Source: Pseudoips prasinana
Taxonomy: Eukaryota; Arthropoda; Insecta; Lepidoptera; Nolidae
Assembly (NCBI GenBank): GCA_951640165.1
Contig: OX621253.1
Location: forward strand, 31,255,969 to 31,319,968
Length of the DNA stretch: 64,000 nucleotides
Reading direction: 5' to 3'
Shown here: positions 10,778 to 20,275 of the stretch, piece by piece
How positions within the stretch are numbered: position 1 is the first letter of the stretch
Layout: each line of letters starts with the position of its first letter
The notes under the pieces: generated by a model
The model's input: the letters and a program-made list of their open reading frames with translations, nothing else
Told to the model about the DNA's origin: nothing
Database searches by the model: none
Made by a program: the position numbers and the translations under genes

Positions 10778-11725
10778 AATCAATCAATCATTTATTATTT
10801 GTAAAACGTATACTTAAGATTCGGTGTAAATATTAACGCTTAATAATTACAGTCGAACAAGTCAAGTTTCAGAGATCTATGTGTTGGAGCGAGAAGTGTT
10901 TTATATTTTAAATATGTTTTGATTAGGCAAGGGTAAGGTTTATTATTCCAATAGTTTGTCGACTCAATAACATTTGCAATGTTGTGAAATTTTGCGATTA
11001 AGGAACAATTTATAGGTACATTGCAAAACACGGAAAAATAAAGATCTGCTAAAAACTGACGCCTTAAGTTAAGCGGCGGTTCATTCAGTTTGTAAAGCAT
11101 TGATAGGACTCGATTTCATAGCCCCACTGATAATCCCCATGGCTTATGATTGAATGGAATCTAGTTTCCCAAGACCAGCTGAAATACAAGGCTCCAGCAA
11201 GAAGGTCCCGTAATCGAGGACACTACGTACCAGAGCGTTGTAAAGAAGCTTTAAGGAAAAAGGATGGGCACCCCACCAAACGCCAGACATCTCATTAAAT
11301 TCAACAGCTTTTCACACTTAGATACAATATACTCATTATGGGGCATTCCTGTAAGCCTGGAGTCTAAAATATCACCTAAAAATTTGACCTGGTGCTAAAC
11401 TGGAGTTCTGAAATTATTGAAACGTATGCATATTGGAGGGTGTAACCGATGGCGTGTGAAAAGCACTACAGAGCTTTTGAGCGCTGAAATGCTCAAACCA
11501 TTTTTATCCATCCAAATTTATAGATAACCTAATGTATTATTTAATTGACTACTAATGGATTCCATTGTATTACCTATGGAGTATAAGAGCAAGTCATCAG
11601 CGTATTGTAGTATGTTAGTTGTTTTGTCAAATGACGATGCTAAATCATAGGTATATACACGGTTAATTTTTGAAGGTTTTAATCCGATGGACAGGAGGTT
11701 TATCTTACCAAGTACTATTCATTAG
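10778..11725 (-). mobile_element. 5'-truncated LINE fragment with reverse transcriptase
   Basis: On the minus strand the sequence encodes ILQYADDLLLYS (catalytic YADD, near 11600), then broken frames with GYLYKFGW, VKFLGDILDSRLTG and ALVRSVLDYGT. It ends in an 86-residue C-terminal frame at 10840-11100 containing NYWNNKPYPCLIKTYLKYK. A TGATTGATTGATTGATTACG-type tail lies at 10778-10790. The layout is that of a non-LTR element of the R1/Jockey group, 5'-truncated near 11725, with several frameshifts and stops. Confidence 0.75.
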
Positions 11726-11961
11726 TGATTAATTTTACATGATATCTCTAAAATTAAAAAAAATGGAAAGTGGTAATGTAATACTCACATATTGCGTGAA
11801 ACCAATAGTAGGGGAAAAAGGGGTAATGGGAGTCACTTAAGCAAGAAATTAAATAAAACACAAAATTTTTGTATAAACTTTATGAAAATCAACACTTAAG
11901 ATAGCATTATTATTAAACTATCAGTCTCAATTAGTTTCATTACCTTTGGAATGATAAATTA

Positions 11962-12903
11962 CTAGCAATCAAACTTTTTAAAAAAATCATCTTTGACCAC
12001 AATTGTCCGCACGTGAGGGTAATTATAGTCACTATGCGGACAATGGTAGTCAGACCACCCCCTAACAATTATCACATACATATATCCACGTGGTGATTCC
12101 CACCCAGTGCAGTCTTGGTGTGCCCACAATCCGCAAGAGGTGCACCTGTACCATAGTTCGTTATTGCGACCAAATTCATCGCATACGAGGCATTTATTTA
12201 AATCATCGTCTTCGTCGTCATCGCAAATCTTGTTAAGACTGATGTCTGATTCCGAAGAGCTGTTTGACTCCTGCAGCACGCGCCTTTTGGCCATATTTGC
12301 CACTTGTTTTTTTTTTCCTTTAGCTTTCGGTGCTGCATTTTTGTCTTTTGATGGTTTAGAAGTTTTTACAGTTTTTGCTGCTTTTGTTGCTTTCTTATTT
12401 TCTTTTTCTATGAGACTATCTTTAACGGGTGTTGATGTTAAAATCTTTGCGTGTTGCTTCATTAGTCCTTTCCTTACGAGTCTTTCACGAGTTGTTTGGG
12501 TCGGAAATGGAAGCAGATTTGCGATGTTTGATTGTATATTTCCGGACGACGTGGATGGCGTTGCATTCATTACTGTGGGAGATGTAAGCAGCCTTGTATC
12601 CATTGTAGCAGATGATGTCAATGGCACAGGATCTATGGTAGCAGATGATGTTGATGGCACAAGATTTATGGTAGCAGGTGGCGTCGATGGCACAGGATCT
12701 ATGGTAGCAGATGATGTCGATGGCACAGGATCTATGGTAGCAGATGATGTCGATGGCGCTGGAATAATTGCATCAGATGATGTGGCTGTCATTGGATTAA
12801 CTGAAGTAGATGCAGGTATAACCATGGATGAATCTTAAACTATAACAGCAGGTTGAGCTAACACTTCAGCTGCGGTAAAATCTTCTTCAGTGAAATGGTC
12901 GGG
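11962..12903 (-). pseudogene. pogo transposase C-terminal tail with PHD-like zinc finger
   Basis: Beyond the R1-like insertion the minus strand reads PDHFTEEDFTAAEVLAQPA, a typical end of a pogo DDE domain, then a stop near 12838. The frame continues as a 287-residue stretch from 12825. It contains five 33-bp repeats (12608-12772) encoding SSATIDPVPST-like units, a Lys-rich basic tract, an acidic tract, and a PHD-like cluster CLVCDEF...WYRCTSCGLWAHQDC. About 70 residues of the DDE domain are missing at the insertion. Some insect pogo families fuse a PHD-like finger to the transposase C-terminus. The strand complementary to this region also has a long open frame, which I regard as a shadow. 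Confidence 0.75.
12608..12772. repeat. 33-bp tandem repeat, five units
   Basis: GCAGATGATGTCGATGGCAC-type units repeat every 33 bp. They lie in the Ser/Thr/Pro-rich part of the pogo tail and keep the reading frame. Confidence 0.8.
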
Positions 12904-12904
12904 G

Positions 12905-13082
12905 GTTTTTTTTTTTTTTTTTTATAAGGCAGGGGGAATGCTAATGCATGCCACCCGCAAAAAGTGCCTGCGGGTGGGTATGTCGGACTCGCACCGACTA
13001 AACCTAACCTGCCGTGGACTTCTTCTGGCGCCTGATACGGGGAGCCCCGGGAACGCGGGTATGCTGCTCCGGTGCCCCCCTT
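12905..13082 (-). mobile_element. R1-like LINE 3'-end fragment inserted in pogo
   Basis: A poly-T run at about 12905-12923 (poly-A tail on the minus strand) is followed by a segment also found at 32468-32692, 39045-39260 and, on the opposite strand, 42262-42480. Shared motifs include CACCCGCAAAAAGTG, GTCGGACTCGCACCGAC and GGAGCCCCGGGAACGCG. It is a short 3' end of a retroelement inserted into the transposase gene. Confidence 0.8.
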
Positions 13083-14044
13083 AAGGGCTGCATCCTGTGA
13101 GATGTGTGCGGAGGCAATGATAGCATATGAATGTGATTTTGTTTACAGAAATCATAAGCCATTAAAGACGTGTGACTGGCATGATTATCAAGAATCAATA
13201 AAACTGGCTCCTGTGAGGATGGTTTGGCATGATTAGCGAAGTGTTGCAGCCACTCAAAGAATAGATTTTCGTTAATCCATCCATTATCTGAGTATATGTA
13301 TATAGCTCCTGCTGAACCATCTTTTTGGAGCTGCGGAGTCATCCTCCTCCGAGGGAAGATGAACATAGGAGCAACAAAACCACTAACAGCATTCATGGCA
13401 CATAATAGTGTAATATTTTTACCTCTTTCCCAACTTGTTATGGAACCGATCCTTTTCATGCCTTTTTGAGCTAATATCTTACCAGGATCTTGTACTGTAG
13501 ATATGCCGGTTTCGTCGCAGTTATAGATATTTTTTGGGGTGAATTTATGTTTGTCCATTAGATCTCCCAATAGTTTATAGAAAAGTTGGACTTCTTCCTT
13601 ATTAAAAGCAGTTATTCTGTTGATACTTATGGCTTCTGGTTTGCGAATAGATATATTATTTCTTTTCAGAAATCCTTCCAGCCAATCACGTCCAGCCATT
13701 TGGGCACTCTGGTCAAATGTGTGTTGGATTTGAAGCTCTTCTGCATATCGGTATGCTGCCTTTCTTACTTGTATAGCTGTGACTCCATAAAAAATTGAAG
13801 ATAATTATTTAATGCGGTCTGCCAAGATCTTTTCTGCATCCTGTGTAAAAATAGGAAGTCTACCGAGACGTGGTTCTGATTGATTTTGTTGCTTTAGCCG
13901 TTTTCGTAGGGTGGAAAAAGGAATACCCATGGCTTTAGCCGCAGACCTAATAGATTGGTTTTGGTTCACCAGTTCTTTGGCTTTTTCTAAAGTTTCAGAC
14001 GTCCATTGCGCCTTATTGGTGTTTCTGGGTTGTATTTTTGGCAT
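13083..14044 (-). pseudogene. pogo transposase, N-terminal and DDE part
   Basis: The minus-strand frame begins MPKIQPRNTNKAQWTSETLE, a Psq/CENP-B-type helix-turn-helix (SIRSAAKAMGIPFSTLRKR). An in-frame TAA at 13805-13807 interrupts the protein. The same frame then continues SSIFYGVTAIQVRKAAYRY through AGRDWLEGFLKRN into a DDE_1 catalytic domain with NCDETGIS (first D) and LLILDNHASH (second D). It reaches HTSHRMQPL and then runs into an R1-like insertion exactly where the third catalytic D is expected. One nonsense codon plus loss of the third D make it inactive. Confidence 0.88.
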
Positions 14045-14095
14045 CTCTGAAATAAAAATGCAATTCGTAAGTAATCGACTCTATCATGAAATTTG

Positions 14096-14156
14096 CGGGC
14101 AATGGGAGTCAACTCTCATTACCCGAATCGCAGTGACTCTCATTGCCCGATTTTAC
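14096..14156. repeat. subterminal repeats of the pogo element
   Basis: The segment contains GCAATGGGAGTCA, CTCTCATTACCCG and GACTCTCATTGCCCG, echoes of the inner part of the terminal repeat in both orientations. Placement near the transposase end suggests transposase-binding sites. Confidence 0.55.
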
Positions 14157-15373
14157 CTACTGCGAAAAAACGAATCGTAAAAAAATAACCTGACGTTAGA
14201 ACACCTTCAACGATTTCACAATATATAATTTAAGATTACAGTTACTCAATATGCTACATTAAATAGTCAGATTTGTCGTAATAATGTACTCACCGGTTAT
14301 TTTGTGCACTCGTAAAATTACATCGAAAGCGCGCCAAAACGTGTCGCCAAAACAGCCTGCCTCCGCAAACGACCGATGCGCACTGAACGGGCGATCGGGC
14401 GGCCGCTAGGTGTCACGTGACGCGTCGTTTAAGTCGACATTCGCTTGTTTAATTTCTTTCGTTTGGGTGTGGTTACACTGACCACCATTACCCACTGACT
14501 CCCATTGCCCCTTTTTCCCCTAACGTTTTAGTTAACTTCTCGTATACGCTAACGTAAGTGCCTACCTACGCGGCCCGGTCGAAGGACCGAGGTCATTGAC
14601 TCGCTCAGCTGTAGGACTGTCTTAAACTGTCTCTGTGAATGAAAGTACGTAGGTACTTACTAATGGTTCTAATAATGTTTTCTCTGAAGCACGACTTGAT
14701 TCGAGTTGATAAGAAAAATTAATTTTATATGTTAATTTTATCTACACAAATCGATAGTGTTTCATGCACCTTATCGCCCCTCCAAGGCATGTAAACGATC
14801 ATCATGTAACCGTGTATATTAAATAATATAGAGCTAAGGACTGAGCCCTGTGGAAGTCCTTTCCAAACAGATCGCTTCTGCTCTCGTGACTGGTCTAATT
14901 TTATTATCCTTCCCGAGAGAAGGTTAATGACAAAGCAAGTAAGGCTTTCTGGAATGCCAAGATTTCTTAATTTATGGAGCAGGATATTAAGATTAACGTT
15001 ATCATATGCCGCTTCCAAATGAAAACAGCAATAACGGACTCATTTCTAGAAAATGCTAATCTTACATCTATAACAAATTCAGCCACACTATCTAATGTGC
15101 TCCTACCTTTTCGGAATCCAAACTGTGATTTCGGTAGTATGCTACGATTTTCAACTAACCATTCAAGACAGTTTTTAACCAAATTCTGTGCTATTTTTGC
15201 AATAACAGGTGATAGGGCTATTGGACGATACGAGGATGAGTTTGTTGGTGTTTTGTCAGATTTAATAATAGGTATTACAATTTGTGATTTCCAAGCTGAA
15301 GGAATATTACCTGACAGCATTACTTTATTAATCAAATCCAACAGATACACAAGTGATGAGTGACTAATATTAG

Positions 15374-16020
15374 CAAAACCGGCCAAGTGCGATTCGGACT
15401 CGCACATGAAGGGTTCCGTAGCAGCAAGTATTTCAGTTGATTAAATGAAAGCAAATTGCGGTTTATGACGAAAATTAGTTTGAACGAGATCTAGCAAGTT
15501 GTTTTTTTTTAATACGTCATAAACTTTATGACGTATTAAAAAAAGCAACTTGCTAGATCTCGTTCAAACTAATTTTCGTTGTTAGTTTCTATGGTAATGT
15601 ACATCATATATTTTTTAGTTTTATCATTCTCTTATTTTAGAATTTAAGAGGGGGGGCACTCATTTTACCACTTTGGAAGTGTCTCTCGCGCAAACTATTC
15701 AGTTTAGAAAAAAATGATATTAGGAACCTCAATATCATTGAAGACCTATCCATAGACACACCACATGTATAGGTACGATGAAAAAAATTTTTTTGAGTTT
15801 CATTTCTATGTATGGCGACCCCCCAAAATAATTGTTTTTTTTCTAGTTTTGTATAAAAATCTTAATGCGGTTCACAGAATACATCTACTTACCAAGTTTC
15901 AGCAGTACAGCTCTTATAGTTTCGGAAAAAAGTGGCTGTGACATACGGACGGACAGACAGACAGACATGACGAATCTATAAGGGTTCCGTTTTTTGCCAT
16001 TTGACTACGGAACCCTAAAA
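15374..16020. mobile_element. Lepidoptera-type 'CCGGCCAAGTGCGA / GGGTTCCG' repeat
   Basis: Starts AAACCGGCCAAGTGCGATTC and ends with GACAGACAGACAGACATGAC, GGGTTCCG and CTACGGAACCCT. It interrupts the reverse transcriptase of the surrounding LINE between residues that are normally adjacent. Related copies lie at about 50455-50822 and 59090-59393. It encodes nothing recognisable and contains a long hairpin at 15469-15579. Confidence 0.75.
15469..15579. repeat. long near-perfect hairpin within the repeat
   Basis: Arms of about 54 bp (15469-15523 and 15525-15578) pair almost perfectly. They contain TTTGAACGAGATCTAGCAAG and its complement, with a small difference in the T-tract. If transcribed it would form a long dsRNA stem. 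Confidence 0.8.
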
Positions 16021-16656
16021 AAGGAATAAGGAATACCATCTTCACCTGTAGAAGAATCTTTAACTGAGGATAAAACTCCTTGAAGTTCGTCCATTGTGAA
16101 AGATGAACTGAGATCACAATAATTATGCTGAGGGATTAAAGAAGGAACATGACATTGGATAAGGTCTTGTTCAGGAACATAAGGAGGTGCTAAATTATCA
16201 AGAAATGTTTCACTCATTTTTGAGGATATGCCCGATATGCTGGAATTACTAATACCGTTTCGAAATCTTCTCACATTACGCCATACAATAGATCGCTTAA
16301 TGTCAGGTGAAAAAGAGAGGCAGAAATTTTCCATCCTTGAGATTTCTTGTCTAATTTGATTTGATTTGATTTGTCTTTAAGAAATTTGCGTGCTTTTGCT
16401 AATATATTACACAAAATTTCGAAATCTTTATTATTATCGTGTGACATATTCTTATTATACTGCTCTTCTGCTGTTTTCCTTTGTTTAATCATTTCTGTAC
16501 ATTCTTTATCCCACCAAGGTGGTGACGGGATTAGTCCATTACCAGAGTTTTTAAGTGGGAAAGTTTCATCGGCAGCTTCTATAAGTATATTAGTAAAATT
16601 GTCGCTAAGGTAAGTCACTCCGTGTGAAATATTGGCTAAATTTGAAATCTTATTTT

Positions 16657-17389
16657 CTACAATAAGTTTTCATCAGTTAATTTAAGCCTTGATTTGGGGA
16701 GAGAAATAATACTAATACTGGAAGAAACGGGAAAAGAAACAATAATAGGGAAGTGGTCACTTACATATGTCGAGGATAGAACCTGCCATGTTAGAGAAGA
16801 AGCTAAACTTGGGGAGCAAATTGAGAGATCTATTGCACTAATATTCTCATTCGGGCTTGTGCGTCTTGTAGGCAGGCCAGAATTTAGCATGCAAATGTTA
16901 CGTGTGTCGAGTATATCTAATAGCATTTCACCACAATATGTAGAAATAGAACAACCCCAGGATATATGGTGACAGTTGAAATCACCTAAGCTTAAATAAG
17001 GATGAGGAAGGATTGAAATAAGTGTATTAAATTGGTGAAGAGCCTCTGAAGAAGGAGAAGGAATGTATATAGAAACAACACAAATATTATTTATTTGCGC
17101 TGCTACAGCAGAAAAAGAATTATATACAGGAAGAGATACAGGTAAGTAAGAGACAGTATTTCTGATGAGTAGGGCAGCACCTATCATCTCTTGCAATCGA
17201 AAATCCGTGGATTTTGAAAGTGGAGCCTGGTTTTAACCAGGTTTCCGAAAGAGCAAATAAACAAGTATTATACTTGTTTATTAGGTAAGTAATTTCACTT
17301 TTTTTTGAAACTGCACTTCTACAGTTCCACTGTAGTACCTTGCGAAGGACTGCCATTGGTAGCGGCTTGTGGGTTTGTGAACATGTCAA
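16657..17389 (-). pseudogene. LINE endonuclease (EEP) domain, frameshifted
   Basis: VLQWNCRSAVSKKSEITYL and LFALSETWLKPG at 17389-17190 are the start of an EEP endonuclease. After a frameshift near 17180 the domain continues with AALLIRNTVSYLP, SLGDFNCHHISWG (catalytic GDFN), and ends with SAIDLSICSP and YVSDHFPIIVS (SDH motif). The style is that of the Jockey/I/R1 group. Confidence 0.85.
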
Positions 17390-18150
17390 TTAAGGGGGCA
17401 ACGTTGGACGGTATTTTTATATAAGACTGGGTTAGTGTTTGGATGAGAATTTGAATAACGTCTGAAGTAGTCATCATTAAGGGATTTTTTAACACACAGC
17501 CAACCTGAGGTGTGTGGGTGTTAAAATCTTTAATTATTGATTGATGAACTTCTTGATCATAACCTTTACCTATTTTGGGCTTAGGACGACGATTTCTAAA
17601 TATTGTTTTCCTATATGATTGTGCCTGATGACTAAGTGATGGTTGAGGAGATGAGTTAATTTGTGTTATATTGGATACAGGAGGTGTGTTTACTACATTA
17701 GCATAAGATTTGCTGACAGGAGGGAAACAGTTTTGCTACTTAACCATTTTTTTTTTTTTTTTTTTAATTGTTTATACACATTTAAGTTACATTAATGGTT
17801 CTTAACATATTAAACGCCAAACGGCTAACGCAGTTTGTAGGCGACTCGCTCTTATTCATCTAACTTAAATGCTTATAATACTTAAGTATATATTTACAGT
17901 AATTAAGCTACCCTATAAGCTACTTATCTACTACATTTCTGCCCTTATGGATATATTGTTTTGAGATTACTACTTCTTAATTCCATACCCTAACAATTCC
18001 TTTAATTTAGTTTTAAGCTGCACTTTAGTATTTATGTTTTGCTCATCTCTCAATGTCTGATATTTATTGAAAAGCTTTGGTATTATATTGAGGGGATTTA
18101 GTGTTATTGAAACAACTGCATTCGATTAATTATGATTTATTACTCTCCTT

Positions 18151-18243
18151 AGGAATGAATAACATAGTTTTATATTAGATCTATTACACACACATACTAC
18201 TAGATAGATACTAAGATACACACATACATATTACTACACCTCA
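18151..18243. repeat. 93-bp direct repeat, left copy
   Basis: Apparently identical to 18674-18766 (starts AGGAATGAATAACATAG, ends ACTACACCTCA). The two copies flank about 430 bp. Confidence 0.9.
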
Positions 18244-18673
18244 TGTTAAAATTACCTCTAAAGTTACCTCTTCTGAAAGTATTAAAATTATTTGAATTCT
18301 GACGATAATTATATCGTCCTCGTTGTCCACGAGACTGTTGACCGAAGAATTGGCCTTGCTGGAAACTATTAAATTGAGACTTACCTCGTCCACGATCGAA
18401 AAAACTGCATTGGATTCGTATTGGAACTTACAGACTCATTATTGCTAGACTGATTTGAATAAAACACTCGATGTGTATTACCCTTACCACGATTCTCGAA
18501 CCTCGATCGATTTTCACTCGACGTTTGATGAACTCGTCCTCGCTGTGTGTTATTGTACGAACTTGTACCATTAGTACGGGCATGATAATATGAATTATTA
18601 CCGCGAAAATTTCCTCTGGCAAAATTGTTAAAATTACCTCTAAAGTTACCTCTTCTGAAAGTATTAAAATTGG
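18244..18673 (-). pseudogene. Arg-Gly-Asn-rich gag-like fragment
   Basis: The minus strand encodes low-complexity RGN/RG-rich sequence (TFRRGNFRGNFNNFARGNF, then QQSRGQRGRYNYRQN) with a frameshift in the middle. A 45-bp unit encoding TFRRGNFRGNF occurs at both ends (18245-18289 and 18627-18671). RG-rich tails occur in gag proteins and in RNA-binding proteins. The origin is not determined. Confidence 0.5.
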
Positions 18674-18766
18674 AGGAATGAATAACATAGTTTTATATTA
18701 GATCTATTACACACACATACTACTAGATAGATACTAAGATACACACATACATATTACTACACCTCA
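18674..18766. repeat. 93-bp direct repeat, right copy
   Basis: Partner of 18151-18243. It overlaps the last codons of the LINE RT frame. Confidence 0.9.
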
Positions 18767-19596
18767 ATATACTGTCGTGTTCTTTCCCCATAGTAATTAT
18801 TTACCCTTACTTCAGTTAGTTTACCTTGTTTTATGGACCTTTCACTGTATTTATAAGTTTTTTTATTTTTATATTCTTCCTTAAAATACGTTTCTAATGC
18901 TATTAAATATTGAACTTTATCATTGACCGGTATAATTCTACATTCTCCAAACAATTGATTGTAATCTTCTTTACATTTTAACTTTGTTTTTTTGTCTACT
19001 ATGATCTTTAATAATCTTACTTGTATTTTTTTAATTTCCTCTATGTATGTTTTAAAACTTAATCCATAACAGCTCAGTCCGTAACTCACTAGGGACTCAG
19101 CCAATGCATAATATACCATTACAAGTGTACGCTTGTCCACTATTCTTTTTAAATGATGAAATTTACAAAGAATTGCCCTTAACCTATCACATACAGTTGA
19201 GACATGCGGTTTCCAATTAAATCTACTATCGATCACTAGGCCCAAATATTTAAATGTATCAACAAACTCTATCTCACTACATCTACAAATTTGATTGTGA
19301 AAACATTCATATGAGTGCCCCACAATACTTATTTTCTGCATCCTTTTTGCCATTATATTGTAGGGTGAGTATATATGCATACATTTGGTTTTATTAGCAT
19401 TCAAAATTATACCATTGTCATGTGCCCATTTCGTTATTGCATCAAAGTCATTCTGCATTTTTACGGTTAACTGTTCTAAGTTCTTTCCTGCAACCAAAAG
19501 ACATGTATCGTCGGCGTACATAAATACAGTACAATGTTCAACGATATTTATCATAGAATTAACATGCATAACTTTACGCAGAGGGTATACAGTAGC
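18757..19596 (-). pseudogene. LINE reverse transcriptase, YADD region to C-terminus
   Basis: A continuous frame carries the RT palm and thumb with FMYADDTCLL and the downstream connection domain (RLLKIIVDKKTKLKCKEDY, NNYYGERTRQYIEV). It ends where a 93-bp direct repeat begins. The 5' half of the RT domain is absent here. Confidence 0.85.
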
Positions 19597-19980
19597 TTGC
19601 GCATACAATATAACAACACGTTCCGGGTGTTGATGGGGCTGCCGCGTTATTGTAGCGCGTCCGGAATGCTTGCCGACGCGGCCGTTGATAGCTTTTCGGC
19701 CATCATACGCAAAAGGTCCGCATCTCTGCTACGTCGTATGCGCGCCAGCCCCAACAGCATTCTTAAAACTTTGGTCGATAGGTGGGACTCTCCGATCTTG
19801 GGAAGGTGGATACGACTGCACGCAGACAAGTAGACATTTCCCAGAGTCGGCGGGCTCTGCCACGATGTTCACGCAGCTAGAAATATTTTTTTACTAACAC
19901 TAGTTTATAAGTTGTCATTGTAACTAACACATATGGAATTTATTCTGAATTAAATTATTATTATTATTATTATTATTATA
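19597..19980 (+). mobile_element. LINE 3'-end fragment with (TTA)n tail
   Basis: On the plus strand it encodes YNNTFRVLMGLPRYCSASGM and FSAIIRKRSASLLRRMR, a C-terminal stretch common to one group of lepidopteran LINE polymerases. It ends in a (TTA)n tract at about 19957-19980. It is head-to-head with the minus-strand LINE to its left and 5'-truncated. Confidence 0.7.
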
Positions 19981-20060
19981 ATGTAGCCCAGGGGACCGTA
20001 TACTGAACCAGTAGGCACGCTAAGATTGACGGCAGCCTCTGCACCCCGTGTTCCATCAAT
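19981..20060 (-). pseudogene. copy A LINE RT, part 3 of 3
   Basis: This 80-bp piece encodes GAEAAVNLSVPTGSVYGPLG on the minus strand (RT motif around PTGS) and then meets (TTA)n. It matches 38110-38193 in copy B. It was cut off from the rest of the RT by the LINE inserted at 20061. Confidence 0.8.
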
Positions 20061-20275
20061 AATAATAATTTAATAATAATTTATTTATTAAACAAGACAA
20101 ACATTACACCATTTAGCATTACAAAAAAAAAAAAAAAAAACACCTCACACTAGGCGGGGCCTGTTTTGTGAGGAGTTTTCCTTAATTTAATACATTACAT
20201 AATATGTAGTGTGTGGTACCATGCTTAAGATAAGTATATAAATTAAATTATTACAGTTATTTTGGTAACTAACAT

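Larger units (their letters stand above)
11811..14520 (-). mobile_element. pogo/Tigger-type DNA transposon
   Basis: The terminal inverted repeats start GGGGAAAAAGGGGYAATGGG at both ends (left 11811-11835, right complement 14497-14520; one mismatch in about 24). TA dinucleotides flank both sides (11809-11810 and 14521-14522), the target duplication expected of the Tc1/mariner-pogo superfamily. The transposase lies on the minus strand. Near the right end, 14096-14156 repeats GCAATGGGAGTCA-like and ATTGCCCG-like motifs, probable subterminal transposase sites. Confidence 0.9.
14725..17745 (-). mobile_element. degenerate LINE with ORF1 end, endonuclease and partial reverse transcriptase
   Basis: Reading the minus strand right to left: an ORF1 tail (about 17745-17320; SYANVV and GCVLKNPLMM), an exonuclease-endonuclease-phosphatase domain in two frames (17389-16657), a linker (16618-16271, WWDKECTEMIKQRK), the RT fingers (16334-16020, then 15373-15000, SYRPIALSPVIAKI and FGFRKGRSTLDSV) and QGSVLSSILFN near 14830. 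A 647-bp repeat is inserted at 15374-16020. No YADD motif or 3' end is present, so the copy is 3'-deleted as well as frameshifted. Confidence 0.82.
17750..19596 (-). mobile_element. LINE 3' half with poly-A tail
   Basis: A T18 tract at 17750-17766 marks the tail of a minus-strand LINE. Its reverse transcriptase occupies 18757-19596: VMHVNSM, FMYADDTCLL (catalytic YADD), KWAHDNGIILNANKTKCMHI, FKYLGLVIDSRFNWK. The C-terminus resumes at about 18115-17985 (IIPKLFNKYQTLRDEQN). Between them lies a repeat-flanked gag-like insertion (18151-18766). The copy starts inside the RT domain, at nearly the same protein position where the RT of the LINE in copy A stops, so the two may be halves of one family or one element. 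Confidence 0.8.

Noticed and set aside
12107..12838. 243-codon plus-strand frame
   Set aside because: Exactly antisense to the pogo transposase tail; its repetitive VADDVDGTGSM sequence is the complement of the in-frame 33-bp repeats.
16350..16375. (TTTGA)n tract resembling a LINE tail
   Set aside because: It is inside a LINE linker coding region (NQIK-type residues) and not at an element end.
19385..19633. Plus-strand frames across the LINE RT
   Set aside because: Antisense to the YADD-containing RT frame. Only the part after 19597 has real homology on the plus strand, in a different frame.
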